Of a DNA stretch of 64,000 nt, positions 43,247-55,699 are shown piece by piece. The stretch is from Ligustrum vulgare (lineage: Eukaryota > Streptophyta > Magnoliopsida > Lamiales > Oleaceae). Below the pieces are notes generated by a model, which saw nothing but the letters and a program-made list of their open reading frames with translations, was not told the origin of the DNA and did not search any database. The stretch spans positions 637,501 to 701,500 of the forward strand of contig OY743189.1 in NCBI GenBank assembly GCA_963555705.1, given 5' to 3'. The position numbers and the translations under genes were made by a program. The number at the start of each line of letters is the position of its first letter. Within the stretch, counting starts at the first letter, position 1.

Positions 43247-44663
43247 AATGGTATCAGAGCATGGTTAAGTTGGGAGAGGTAAAATATGAAGGGAAGGAGC
43301 TTGGAAATAATTGGATATGCAATTTTGATTCTTTGGGATGTTCAAAAGGGAGATATGATAAATTTAAGAATATAATCATTTTGTGATCTTATTAGAATCT
43401 GTGAGATTCAATATTTGAGGTCATGTGGTATGTCAACGATTATGTAACCAGATGAGAATGTTATAAGTATATATTTGATTGTGTAATGATATATTTGGGT
43501 TTCGAAATGAATTAGTTGTTCTATGACCATTTATGGGATTTTTGCATGTATTTGGAGGAAATGTCTTGTATACATCTTGGGTTATGTTGTATATATATAT
43601 TTTCAAGGATAAATATTGGTTAATTTTTTGATATATGCCTAGATGGTGACAATTACAAGAGAGAACCATGATTGAATAAAGAAGATAAATGATTCTAGTA
43701 TCATTGGAAATTTATGAAAAGTGATTTTTATATGGTTTATGGTGGATGATATGTGTTATATATTTGGTTATTTATATGATATATGATTGTCTGGGGAAAA
43801 TGCCAGCTATTATTAATGGAAGATTTATTTGAAGTTGAGATTTTAGTATATATGAAATCTTATGTATGTTGATATATGATAGTTCATGTGATAAATATGA
43901 TGACTATTATTTTATGATATGATTAAATTTCGAGGTCATACGATATGGTAATAGAAAGTTAAGTAATGGTATGAGTGTTCTATAGAAAAATAGTGTGATG
44001 ATATACTTCAGTTATTGAGTTAATTAATCTTCTCTTGATCATATATTGGGTTAGTGTGAAATAGGACTTATGATTGGGAAGTCCCATTTTTAGTCATAAG
44101 ATAAGAGGAATTTATTGAAATTTTTGGGTGATGCAGTTCTGGTTATGTATTGTCGGTTATACTTTAGATATGAGTAAAGTATTTTATTCTTATTAAGATT
44201 TATTTTCCATGGGATATGCATAGAGTGAAGTTTTGGGAGAACATTGAAAGTTGCATCTTGAACTTTAAATTAGGAAGTATTGAGTTTTTCTTAAATTTGA
44301 TAAACTGAAAAATTGAGAACGTTGGGTTTTAATGTTATTAATGAGATAGCAAAAGGCTTATTTGGTGTTAAAGGAATGTAATCACTAATGATAAAGCTTA
44401 GTAAGAGGGTATCAGATTTAAACTATGTCCTAAGGTCACTAACATTGTTCAAGTAAGATCGACTTAAAACAGTTGATAAGAGTTTGACTTAAGAATTGAA
44501 GTAAGATAGGAAAGATTGGGATCTATGTCCAGTTAAAGGTTCTGGGAGAATTATTTTGATGAAAAAGCTAATATGATTAAGTGGGTCATATATGTGTTTG
44601 ATTTATTCGTATGCTCATAGCTTAAGGAAATTTCAAGGACGAAATTCTTTGAAGGGGTGAGAT
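43247..44663 (+). mobile_element. Three-LTR array: interior 2 (1417 bp, non-coding)
   Basis: It has the same length as interior 1 and I noticed no difference in sequence. The PBS is at 43249-43260 and the polypurine tract at 44651-44662. The duplication is therefore recent. Confidence 0.88.
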
Positions 44664-46307
44664 TGTAATAACCCGAATTTTACTAGTAAAAAAGTCAAAG
44701 AATTAACTAGTCAAAGTCGAATTTTCAAATGGTCAAGTCAAATAAGGACCTTATTTTGAATAAATGATTTTTATGGGCTCTATTTTACAGTTATAAGTAT
44801 TTAAAGGACATAAATGAGATAAATTAGAACATTAAGGATTTAATTGTCAATTGATAGAATTAAGGGACTAAATGTTATGTAATATGAAGGTTTGGTGACT
44901 TGGCATGTAATATTACCATATTTTAACCCCTAAAATTGGTATTAGAACCCATTTTTCAGGGAATTTTCGGGAGAGGCAAAGAAAGAGAGAGAGTTCGAGA
45001 GACCGAAAAAAAAAAAGAAAAAAAAAAAAAAGAGGAGCCGACGACGTCATGGGCTACAAGAGTTCAATTTCTTCTTCTTCATGAGGTAAAGGAGATGATG
45101 TGGAGATTTAAAGAGGCCTATCAGCTGTGCTAGATTTCAATCAATAACTCTGTGAGTGGAAAAGTTATTCTTTTAAAAACTTAAAAGAATTCACGTTATT
45201 CAAGTTTTCTATTCACAATGATTTTCTACAAGTTACAAATAATTTTTAAATTACTTGCTTTTAGCATGATTATCAAAACAAATGTTTTAAAATTAAGTTT
45301 GTTTATCATGATAACTCTTTTTACCATGTATTACGAGCATGATTGGTTAAGTTGAGTACGTATGATTTCAAAATCACCAGAAGTACCCGATGTGGTTGTC
45401 TGTTCTTGTGTTAGTGCACGGAGGGGGCCTTGGGCCCGTGTACTAGCGGATATTATTTGAGATCTTAAGGCTCTGTCACGGAGGGGGCCTATGGCCCGTG
45501 TTCAGATGATCTTAAGATCCACTCTTATGCACGGAGGGGGCCTATGGCCAGTGTGTAAGGGTGCATATATGAGGTCTTTGGGACCCACTTTTGTACCCAG
45601 AGGGTCTTTGGGCCGGGTACGGAGGTGCTTAGCAGTCTACGCGCGTATGACTAGATACAGATTTCAGATGATTTAGTTGGGTACCTTTGGTGTGATTTTC
45701 TTATGTATTACAGTTTATCAGTTATGCTACAGATGATTATTCCACGATCTTTATGATTATCCTTAGCATGTATGATTTTGTTTAAAGTGGCAAAAACTTA
45801 TGAAATAAATTATGTTTTCATAAATGGTTTATAAAATACTTTTATTTCAGAAATTCCACTCATTGAGTCACAAGCTCATGTTTTTCCCCACCTTTACAGT
45901 ATAGGAAGAAAAATAAGAGTTTCAGCAGCATCGAAGGAGCCTTCCCAGCTTTCGATAAGTAATATACTTTATCAGGAATGTGTCTGATGATGATGTATTT
46001 TGGATCATGCATATATAAAGAAGTGAGTTAAGAATTTTAGTTATTATATTATGTCAATTGTCTTGGTTGGAAGATTTGAAAAGTGATATAGTTATTTATG
46101 ATTATATGTTTGAGGATTTGCTATTGTTTTACAGGTTGATTAAGTCAAAGTTATAGAGGAGACTTTGTCAAAATTTTATAAATTTCTATGGGATCAAAAT
46201 TATGAAAAAAGGAAATACTGAAAGTCGAAAGAAAGTCAAGTTGTCACTTGTCATCGGCACACGTCACGTTTCAGGTCCAGTAGAATGATCGGGGACGGGT
46301 CGTGACA
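44664..46307 (+). mobile_element. Three-LTR array: LTR 3 (1644 bp, with deletion)
   Basis: This is the outer 3' LTR, followed by the GGTGG TSD. It has a deletion of about 95 bp at about 45950 (after 'ttcccagctt'), a shorter form of the stretch around 46230, and scattered substitutions. It is the most diverged of the three. Confidence 0.9.
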
Positions 46308-46312
46308 GGTGG

Positions 46313-46719
46313 GGCCAATGTTTTGAATGATAAACATCAGCAAAATAATCAGAGAGTTTGTTAACTAATTATACTCGAAGTCTAGAATGGGCAATGGAAA
46401 TGGACTGTTCCACCATACAAGTATTGTACTACTTTTTGAATGTTCCGGGCCAAAGATGCTTGGACAATGTTCTTCCTATTTATGCCACACAGTAGTGATC
46501 GATTACCTCTGGAGTGAACATAGTCCTTTGTTACGATTTTTAAACCCAGAATCACAAATAAACCACAAAAAACTCAAAGATCAACATAAAGAAAACATAA
46601 AACTTTATTAATCAAAAGATAAAATTCATAAACTCAAAGTTTATACAAAACCTGAATCAAATATGAGAATCTCGAACTCCATATCTCGCACAAATTTAAC
46701 ACAAAGAACCACAAAGTAT
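46313..46719. other. Unassigned sequence between the LTR array and a hAT-type element
   Basis: I see no domain in any frame. The 74-codon open frame at 46387-46611 has no recognised motif. The sequence may be the continuation of the transposon-protein relic on the other side of the array. Confidence 0.4.
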
Positions 46720-46727
46720 TACAGACT

Positions 46728-47440
46728 CACGGGCGGACCAAGGTGGGGCATTGTGGGGCATGTGCCCCACTAAAAAAATATGATTTTTCTCTTCTTTTTT
46801 TTTTAATTTTTTTTAATTTTTTTTAATTTTTTTTATTTATATAAAGAAACTAGAATTTGAGGTTTTAGTTTGTTAAAAATTTGTGTTTAAAAACATTTTT
46901 TTTATGTTTTCAATGTAAAATATGTGATTGAAAAGTAGAGAGAGAAAATTAGTGAAGTTAAAAAGTGATTTGAAAAATTGTATTGTTTAAAAATATGTTT
47001 TTTTTTATAGTTTGTCAAACAGAGGTTAAATTATGTACTTTTGTTTAGAGTTTATACTTTTAAATTAATATTTTGTGCTATTGATCTCTTTTAAAATTTA
47101 CATTTGAGGATTGAATATATTTTTACAATTGTTTATTTGTTTGTTTGTTTGTATCAGTTATAGATAAATAAAATTGTAATAAAATTTCAAATATATCTTC
47201 ATTTTTCGTAACATTTATACAACTTTGATTGTAGTGATTGCTATTTGTTGAATATCTATTTACAATTGTTTATTTGATTGTTTGCATTAGTTATGAATAG
47301 ATATTTGAAACGTAAATCTGCATTTTATAAATACTCTTCCTAAAAAAAAAATTCGGGGCAGCACTCCCGTATGCTCCACCATGAATAATAAAAATCCATT
47401 TTTATGTCCCACTAAGATAAAACGTCTGCATCTGCCATTG
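46728..47440. mobile_element. Non-autonomous hAT-type element (713 bp)
   Basis: TACAGACT is duplicated at 46720-46727 and 47441-47448 (8 bp). The ends CACGGGCGGACC and, in reverse complement, CAATGGCAGATG match in part. A near-perfect palindrome GTGGGGCA-TG-TGCCCCAC lies just inside the left end (about 46754-46771). The interior is AT-rich and non-coding. Confidence 0.8.
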
Positions 47441-47448
47441 TACAGACT

Positions 47449-48150
47449 TATTATTTGTAATTTACACTAAGAAAATCTGGTTTACACAAAGGACCAGAGA
47501 AGAAATTAAAGCACTCAGATGAAGCTAAATAATAGACCAAACGTGTATCAACCCTTATCAACTGGGCTGGACAGTGTTGATCATCACAACAGTTCCCACG
47601 GCTATGCTTTAGGAAGTTTGTTATCACCGACTAGGCCTCAACTCGATTTTAATGAGGTAGGCTACTTCAAGTTGGACTGATTCACCAGACATGTGGGCCA
47701 GTATTATGATTTGGACTTCAGCTTTAATTCATAAGGTTTGGGCTCAGTCTGCTGGACTACTTCACTCGGACATCACAATTTGGTCTAATTGCATTACCAT
47801 TCTCCACGTCAATTGGGTCAAGAGTGCTTGCAAAAATACAATAAACCAGTATCAAAATTCTACTAAGTTTAAAAAGATTAAGGCATCTTTAAACATAGAA
47901 ATTGGAATCACCTTTGTACTGGCATCTACAGGATTCAACTGAGTTGGAATTTTAACAAGTTTAACGATACCTTTTTTTAGTTATATCTCTAATAAAATGA
48001 AATTTCAAATTAATTTTTTTTTTATCTATTGTAAAAGACATGATTCTTACACAAATGTAAAGTACTAAGACTGTCATTAAAAATTTCAACTTCAGAATTA
48101 TTAATGCAGCCTATTTCACTTAGACCTTTAAGCTACATATATTTTTTTAC
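47449..48150. other. Unassigned sequence
   Basis: I see no convincing domain. An 83-codon open frame at 47691-47942 lacks motifs. The right end merges into the Copia relic, so part may be the 3' end of that element. Confidence 0.35.
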
Positions 48151-49419
48151 AGCATTTGTGGCTGCAATATATTCAGCCTCAAGGACAATGCAACCAAATT
48201 TTGTAACTGAGCTTTCCAACTAATTAATGCAAGAATTATGTAAAGTATAGAAGTACGCAGAAGTGGATTTTTTGTTATCAACATTGCCAGTAAAATTTGA
48301 GTCTACAAAATCTTTTAATTTAAAGTCAATTTTGGATTTTGAAAACATCAAACTTAGTTTTACAAAACCTTTGCAGTATTTAAGCAAAGATTTCATGGCT
48401 TCCCAATGTATTTCACAAGGGTTGTTCATAAATCTACTCAAACCACACAGAAAATGCAATGTCCGACCTAGTAAAAACCATCAGATACATCACTGAACCT
48501 ATTGCTTTATAATAAGGTACATTATGCATTCTATATTCTTCTTCATCAAATTTAGGTTAATGATCAATAGACAATTTGAAAGGAGCAGGCAGAGGTAATG
48601 AAACAACTTTATAATCACACAAATTGAATCTTTTCAAACTTTTTCAATGTAATGCTTTTGATTCAGAAATAACTTCTCAGATTCCTTATTTCTAGTCCAT
48701 ACCTAAAATTCTCTTAGCATGCCCTAAATATTTCATTTTAAACTCAAATTGTAACTATGCTTAAGAGAATTAATGTCATGCATACTAGGATAAGCTTTAA
48801 GCATGTCATCAACATACAAAAGAAAGTACATGTAATCAGTTACACAAACTTTGAAGTAAAAATAAAAATCATATTAGCACTTTTTGAAATTTAGACTTTG
48901 TATATAGGAGTCAAACCTCTTATACCATTATCTTCGAGTCTTTTTCAAACCATATAAGGATTGTTTAGGAAAACACACTAGGTTAGATTTACCTCCTTTT
49001 TCTAAAACTTTAGGTTGATGCATGTAAATAGTTTATCTAAAATACCATATAAGAAAGCAGTTTTAACATCCATTTGTTCAATTTCAAAATCAAATTGAGC
49101 AACCGAAGTAAAAAGAATTTTGATGGGTGCATGCTTCACCACAGGTGAAAAAATTTCATCATAATCTATTCCTTCCTTATGTGAAAAATCTTTGGCTACA
49201 AGTCTAGCCTTATACCTATGTTTTATGTCTTTAGACTCACTTTCCTTAATTTTATAAATCCATTTGATGTCAATTATTCTCTTATTCTTAGGCCTATTTA
49301 CTAAGATTCAAGTACCATTTTTAATAAGAGAATTCATTTTATCTTGCATTTCTACAAGCCACAATTTAGAATCAGTTGAAGAAATAGTTTTTACAAATGA
49401 TTCAAGTTCAGTATGCATG
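48150..49419 (-). pseudogene. Copia reverse transcriptase-RNase H relic
   Basis: The minus strand reads a Ty1/Copia pol in broken frames. From 49400 downwards: KWIYKIKESESKDIKHRYKA, RLVAKDFSHKEGIDYDEIFS, EIEQMDVKTAFLYG (about 49250-49040), then the catalytic box YFLLYVDDML (about 48845-48795). The last long piece is an RNase H lead-in (48459-48220) with LSRFMNNPCEIHWEAMK and DFVDSNFTGNVDNKKSTSAY. Stops are frequent. It is a different lineage from the Copia element at 9733. It is truncated at 49420, where an LTR begins. Confidence 0.88.
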
Positions 49420-52208
49420 TAATGCCTCGAAAAATTCATACCTTGAATAAGAGGATTTTATTATTTTTAGTCTCTCATTTGAATGAACCTTCATGGGAAT
49501 TTAGAGCCGAAATTCCGCTATCCGTGACATTAGGACTTAGATTAAGATTATTATATTAGTGATACCATAATTTGGGACTCAATTAGAGTAATTTGATAAG
49601 TAAAGATTAAACTAAAAATTAGAAATCCTTAGAAATTATGAGTTCGCCATCACTATGAACATGACTTTGAGAGCATTTTTATACGGTCTAAGTTAGAATC
49701 TAGCTCATGCATGTTATGCTACCATGTAATTCATAATATTTTCTAAACATTGATATTAGATTCGATCATAATTTAGGTTGATAAGTGCCTCAAATAACGA
49801 GCCAAAGTCATGCAAGAGTAAGGGGCAAATGCTGAAAATTTTTCTAAGTATGGAAGTTGTCCGAACAGCCAAGTTTGAACGCGTGCCACGACTCGTGGAA
49901 TTAACCAACTCCCTTGCATGTGTATACGTTACGAAGTTCGTAGCATGCACTTTGCAATGGTATAAAGAACGACCTAATCGAACTTCATTTAGACCTTCAA
50001 AGATCGCCTCAAAGTGGATTGCTTGAAGAGAGAAATCTACATAATTTCCTATTAAAATAATTGGAACTTATGCCACTTGGTACACAATCACTTTTTAGAT
50101 CACTTCGCTTTATTATATGTTCAAATAACTTTTAAACTAATGTTTTATAATTCATAAGTGAATTTTCAAGTTTTGAGCTTACCAAAACTTCCCCTAACTC
50201 ACCCATCCCTATAAATATGTGTGACCTTTCATTTTCTCCACTTTTCACTCCTCTCTCACTCACGAAACCAGCTGAGAAATATTGGAAAAACTTGAGACAA
50301 ATCCGATCTTCAATCAAGGTAATGTGGAAACCAAGATTTCAAAAATCTTTTGGAAATGTATTCCTCTTCTTCGATCCCCTCATGTGAGAAAACTGGATTC
50401 ACTAGAAAAATTCCTCACTATGATATTCAAAAATTTCAATAAGAAGGAAGTGGTTGAATTTGAAATTTTAAGGACAAATTCTACCCAGATCGGAGGTTGC
50501 CAGTAACACGGATTTGTAAGAAAAGATTTGGATTTCAAAGTTTTGAGTTACTGATAACGTTCGTTAGCAGTAAGCTTCGATAATTCAACCAGTTTTGTAG
50601 AGTTATGGGACATATTTTTTTGAATATTAATTTTCCTAAACATTTACTTTATTTAACCCTTGAAAACCATGATTTTCAAGTTTTAATCACAAGGAGCAAC
50701 CCTTTTCAAACCGTGAGTAAAGCAAAAATGTTTCTTTTGTTTAATTCTTCAAATTCATATGCTATAATATGTGAATCATCTTATTTAGTGAGTAGAAAAT
50801 CTGAATCTTGAAAGTATGAAGATTTTGATATCTAGAGGAGTAACTGGGAATTTATTACGGATTGTTATGCATAATTTTTTAGAATTTGAGCTCTCTATGT
50901 TGAATATGCTATTATAAGGAATTTAAATTTTACATGAGAATGAGAACTAATTTTAGAAGCTGAAAAATAGATACGAACCGTGTACAAGTAGCATAAAAGG
51001 TGTAGAAACATTGCATGTGTGAAAGGTGTAAGTAACATGGAAATTTTTATATGAATAAATTTGAAAATAAGAAAAAGGAAATGTACGTGGACGGTTTAGG
51101 AAAAGTTGATGTTGAATAAGTGTTGAATTAAGTGACTTATACTGTGTTGAACTTGTATTGTTTAAATTAAAGAAGTCTCTTGTGGAAATGTAATTGCAAT
51201 AGTAACTTTTATGATATGCTGATAATGGTTGTCATGTTGAGAAATTGATAAAGGAAAAAATTTGATAATGTGATGATTTGATTGAATTACTTCTTGATCT
51301 TGCTAACTCCTATATAATTAATCAAAGTCTTATAAAGAAAAGATTAAGGCTTGAAGTTTTGGAATGGAAATAAAGGTAAGCACTCCACTGGTTGTAGTAG
51401 GCATTTTATATTTTGATAGTTAATGCTATTCATAACCCGTATGCATTGTGAAGAATAGTGACGGAATGAAATCTTATTAGTAGAACGGGTATGTGATATG
51501 GAAGAATTTAAAACTATAAAGATGAGAAATTTGCATGGGGCTTAAAGTCCTGATTTTATTATAATAAAATGAAAATTTAAACTTCATGATATGTGTTAGT
51601 GCCTCAACGATATATTTCTATGAGCTAGTAAGGTATGAAATATTCACGATTTATGATCTAATTATTGCATCATATCGTTACATTCATGGTCATTAAGCAT
51701 ATTGAAAAGAAAATGTGTTTTAAAAGTAATGATCATGAAAAGATTAAGAATGTCCCTATTTAGATTATACAGCAAGGGATCAAGTCCCTAAATGAATGGA
51801 GGACACAGAAGAAAGTTGTCCATAAGGTCTTATGCACCTTCCAAGGTCGATGCCTCACGGCCATAGGGACGAGCCCCTATCGAGCTTGATGGTTCAAATG
51901 AATGGAGCTTTGGCTCATAATGAGTTAACTCAGGAGTGTAAACACTCTTGTGACCTCGTGCTTAGCAAAGCACATATATATGGTACGATGTGTAATCCTA
52001 ATAGTGGAAGGGCCCAAAAATGTAAAAAAAGAATGAAAGTGAAGAATATATCAATAATTATTGCATGTCACTTGCCAAGAAAGGATGAAAAGGAAAGGAA
52101 CGAAAAGTACATTCCATTCCATGCATACCTTCTCATTCATCTATATATATTGATGATTGAAATCATTGTATGAATTTATTTGGTGACTAATTTGACCTTA
52201 TGAAGTAC
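49420..52208 (+). mobile_element. Gypsy-type LTR region
   Basis: The sequence starts with TGTAATGCCTCGAAAAATTC, a common opening of plant Ty3/Gypsy LTRs, and cuts into the Copia relic. It holds hairpin-like repeats in its 3' half (about 51760-51960), where other LTRs of the window have theirs. Its end is not defined, because a Helitron end abuts at 52209. The 50-110-codon open frames within it (for example 51832-52173) have no domain. It may be the 5' LTR of the collapsed Gypsy at 54530, but the partner is not proven. Confidence 0.5.
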
Positions 52209-53245
52209 TAGAGTTTCACTCGTGCAATGCACGACATCATGTCGAAACATATAATTGCGAGTTCAATATTTTCTAATTTTTTTTTAATTATATGTCAAAC
52301 ATGTGTATAATGAAATAGATAGAAAAATAATAAAAGGATACTGTAATTAATAGAGTTGCAATGTTTTCACTATAAATTTTGAAAAACTTTTATATAAACT
52401 ACATTCGTAGTTGAGTTGTTCTATTTCCATCTTTGTCGCAAGTAATCATCTTCAAACCACTACGATTCGTCAATCTAGAGACTGGAAAGTACAACTGTCC
52501 ATGGTTAAAAACTGACTTCTTTAAATAAAGATCAACCTTGAAAAGTAATTTCCCTTTACTCTTGCTGATATTCATAGCATACGAAGATACTAACTGGAAT
52601 TGTCGCCTCTTGAACTTGAAAGACAATCTTGTATGTGTTTGATTGAAAAGATGAAAAATGGATGGTAAGAAAATATTTTCTAGGAATTAATTTTCCTAGA
52701 AAATATTTTCCTAAAAAATGTCAATTGGAAGTGTCGGGTGAAAAAGTAGGAAATTTGCAAATAAAACAAAAGTTAGCTATTTCAATTAAAAAAAAATTAT
52801 TATTATTTTTTATTTTTCACTCATTTTTACTTGATAATAGTAATCAAACGTGACGAAAAATATGTTTTCCACATAAGGAAAATGTTTTCTCACCAAATAG
52901 GTAAGAAAATATTTTGTTGAGAAAATATTTTTAAGGCAAATGAGTTAAGTGTGTTTTAATTGGTTGTACCTTGAAAAATATTTTTCAAGGTAAATTTTTC
53001 AATCAAACGTCATACAAATACAAAAGGGGGAAATCATTTTTCATGATTTGACATTTTCTGGCAAATGACAGTGAATCAAATACATCCTAAATTTTGTTAG
53101 TGCATCCTCGAAATAAAAGAATTTGTACCTTGCAAGATTGCTATCCAGAAATTTTACTTCAACAACTTGATTTTCAAGTTTTGTAACAATTAATCTTGTA
53201 CCATTACATATCCCTCCAAAGTGATCAACATTCCGCAACAATATA
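52209..53245 (-). pseudogene. Helitron relic: 3' end and C-terminal helicase of RepHel
   Basis: Helitrons replicate by a rolling-circle mechanism using a Rep/helicase protein. On the minus strand 53241-53120 reads LRNVDHFGGICNGTRLIVTK, and 52626-52399 reads FKFKRRQFQLVSSYAMNISK, VFNHGQLYFPVSRLTNRSGL. Both are conserved C-terminal blocks of the PIF1-like helicase. The two parts are separated by a MITE. Near the lower end a short hairpin (TCGTGC-ATT-GCACGA, about 52226-52240) is followed by CTCTAGT at 52209-52215, as expected of a Helitron 3' end. The N-terminal part is missing or unrecognisable. Confidence 0.75.
52631..53015. mobile_element. MITE inside the Helitron helicase (about 385 bp)
   Basis: The ends GTATGTGTTTGATTGAAAAG and, in reverse complement, GTATGACGTTTGATTGAAAA form terminal inverted repeats and separate two helicase blocks. 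A strong hairpin with 18-base arms and a 6-base loop lies at 52669-52710. The TSD is not clear. Confidence 0.7.
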
Positions 53246-54529
53246 AAGATATAATCATTACATAATAAATTTGAAAATATTTTTTCTTTGTACTAACAAA
53301 AAAGGAGAAAACTTTTGCAACAAAATTACATGAACTATTTAATTTAAAAAATAAATAATAAAAAATTAGTAAACATAAAAAATTCAATAAACCTAGGCAC
53401 ATATAGTAGGGGGCCGAATGTACCGTATAACAACATGTAATATACAAATGTAATAGACGTACATACATTTATAATTCGTTCAAAATTAAAATTTCTCATT
53501 AAAAAAGGATACAAAGTACAAACAACGGTAAAAAATAATATGAAAAAGTTGTAAATTAAAATAGCATAAAGATTTAATCATTAAATAATAAGTTTGAAAA
53601 TAATTTTTGTTTTTACTTAAAAGAAAGGGAAAATAATTTTAAAAATATACATTCAATTATTGCTACAAAAATTACTTTAATTATTTAATTTAAAAATATT
53701 TTAGAAAGTAAAAAATTTAATAAGAAAAGGTAAATATAGTAGTGGTTCAAATATAATCCAAATGTAATCTTAAATAGTTAACACATAAATTAACCAAATA
53801 GTTAATCATATTGTAATCAAACATTTATTAACCAAATAAATATTAATCAAATAGTTAATAATATTGTATTAACATACTATGTATGTATTTATACTGAACC
53901 ATTAAATATTAATCAAATAGTTAATTATATTGTAGTCAAACATTTATTAACCAAATATAGTTAATATAAAGATTTAATCATTACATAATAAGCCCCTGTT
54001 TGGTATTCATTAAAAAGAAAAAAGAAAAAGATTTTATTATAGTATTCAATTTTAATTACACATTTCAATATTAAAAATAACATCTAGAAAAGTGTTGCTA
54101 CAAAAATTACTTTATTTAATTTAAAAATTTAATAAACTTAGGTTAATATAGTAGTGGTTTGAAAATAATTCAAATGCACACTTAAATAGTCAAGCATTCA
54201 TTAACCAAATATATATTTATCAAATAATTAATCATATTGTAGTCAAACGTTAATTAACCAAAAGTTAACCAAATTGTATTCACATTGAACCACTAAATAT
54301 TAAACAAATAATTAAATCACATTGTGTTCACACCAAATTACTTTCTTACTTTTATATATATATATATATAGAATATAGATATAGATTCTAATTTTAGATG
54401 CTAATGAGTGATTTTATAGCTTATATATTTTCAGATTTAGATTATACTCACATTTTCAATTTGTTAATTGAAATTTGGATAATATATATGTAAATTTTAG
54501 TACCCAATCATTTGAACAAAAGTTCAAGG
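53246..54529. repeat. AT-rich repeat-like region
   Basis: No gene. Units such as 'aatcaaatagttaat.atatt' and 'caaacatttattaaccaaat' recur with divergence between about 53770 and 54310. A TA run sits at about 54353-54370. A one-sided end resembling the 174-bp MITE ('taagcccctgtttgg') is at about 53990. Part may be degraded Helitron interior. Confidence 0.45.
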
Positions 54530-55670
54530 GTGGTAATGCTAAGGGCTGGAATAACAAAAGTCAAAAAAAGAGAAGTGACCAAGAAAATACTTAGAATAAT
54601 CAACCGAACAAGCAACAGAAAAAGACATGCCTGTAGTGTGGCAAAGGACACCTTGGAGAGCGCCTTCAAGAAAGGGGTTATACAATAAATGTGGGAAGTT
54701 TGGACATCTTACCAATGAATCTTGGGCTGTTTGCTATATCTATACAGCAAAAAGCTGGGCATCTAGCTAAGGATTTTAGAGAGAAAACAATGACTACTCA
54801 AGTACGGGTCTATACCATGTCTAAGTGTGGAGCTAAAGATACATCAATCGTAGGGTCAGGTACTTAATATTTACCACTGGATATTTTTGTAAATTAATAC
54901 GATGCATATATATAGATATACATTCTGTAGTTTTAGGGACTATTCGTATGTGTAAACTATTTCCTACCATTCTGCTCTATTCCGGGCCTACCCATTTATT
55001 TTTTAGTCCCACATTTGTTGAAAAGTTGAGTTATCCATCTCTGCAACTGGAGACCCAATCACGATTGTCAACACCGTCCGAAGCAGTGTTGAACTCAACG
55101 TACGTATTGAACAAATTCCAATCGCTCGAGAATAACTAGATGTGTTTATAGACAACCTTTAAGATTTACCACACAAAAGGAAGATTGAATTCGTCATTAA
55201 CTTGGTGCCTGGAGCAGCCCTAATATCTAAGGGCTTGGGTTGGAAATCATTCCTAAAGGAAAGTTAGATTATCTCACAAACATGTCTTTGGGACCAAAAT
55301 TTCTTTGGAAAATCAAAGCATTGTAACTTTGAGCACCCCCATATATTGAGAAATTCTTATTGAGTTGACTAAGAGAAAGTTTTGATTTTATTATCACTAC
55401 GAAGGGTGCCCTTGGGCATATTAGTAGATTGGTGGTCCCTAAAAATAGGAAGTTGAAGCAAGAGGTTATTAAAGAAGTTGTTAGAATTTGCTGCAGACGA
55501 TATTTCCCTTTTGAATGTAGCTTTCATGAAATGAGTTATGAGATTCAGGAAGCAAGGAAAGTTGAATCAACCTTTTGTTTACCAACATTATTTTATTATT
55601 TTATTCTACGAGTATTAAATCGAAGAAGCATTTCATACTTAAAAAAAAAATACGGCAAAACATAGTATAA
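54530..55670 (+). pseudogene. Collapsed Ty3/Gypsy polyprotein (gag knuckles, protease, RT start, integrase zinc region)
   Basis: Three decayed CCHC-type knuckles are readable at about 54630-54780 (YNKCGKFGHLTNESW is the clearest). A protease remnant follows at 54948-55139 (ILLYSGPTHLFF.PTFVEKL), where the usual DSGATH has lost its Asp. The RT lead-in (KIEFVINLVPGAALISK) lies at about 55180-55230. After a deletion of most of RT and RNase H, the integrase zinc-region lead-in (RLVVPKNRKLKQEVIKE) starts at about 55425. The order is that of a Tekay/Del-type element. No part is functional. Confidence 0.75.
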
Positions 55671-55699
55671 GCATAAAAGTGCATTTGTGCCAAGTGTTA

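Noticed and set aside
38307..46307. Tandemly duplicated small genes (61-, 68- and 78-codon frames recurring two or three times)
   Set aside because: The repeat units are LTRs and non-coding interiors with PBS and polypurine tract. The frames have no domains.
51832..52173. 113-codon open frame
   Set aside because: It lies in an LTR-type hairpin region, has no recognisable domain, and ends in low-complexity sequence.
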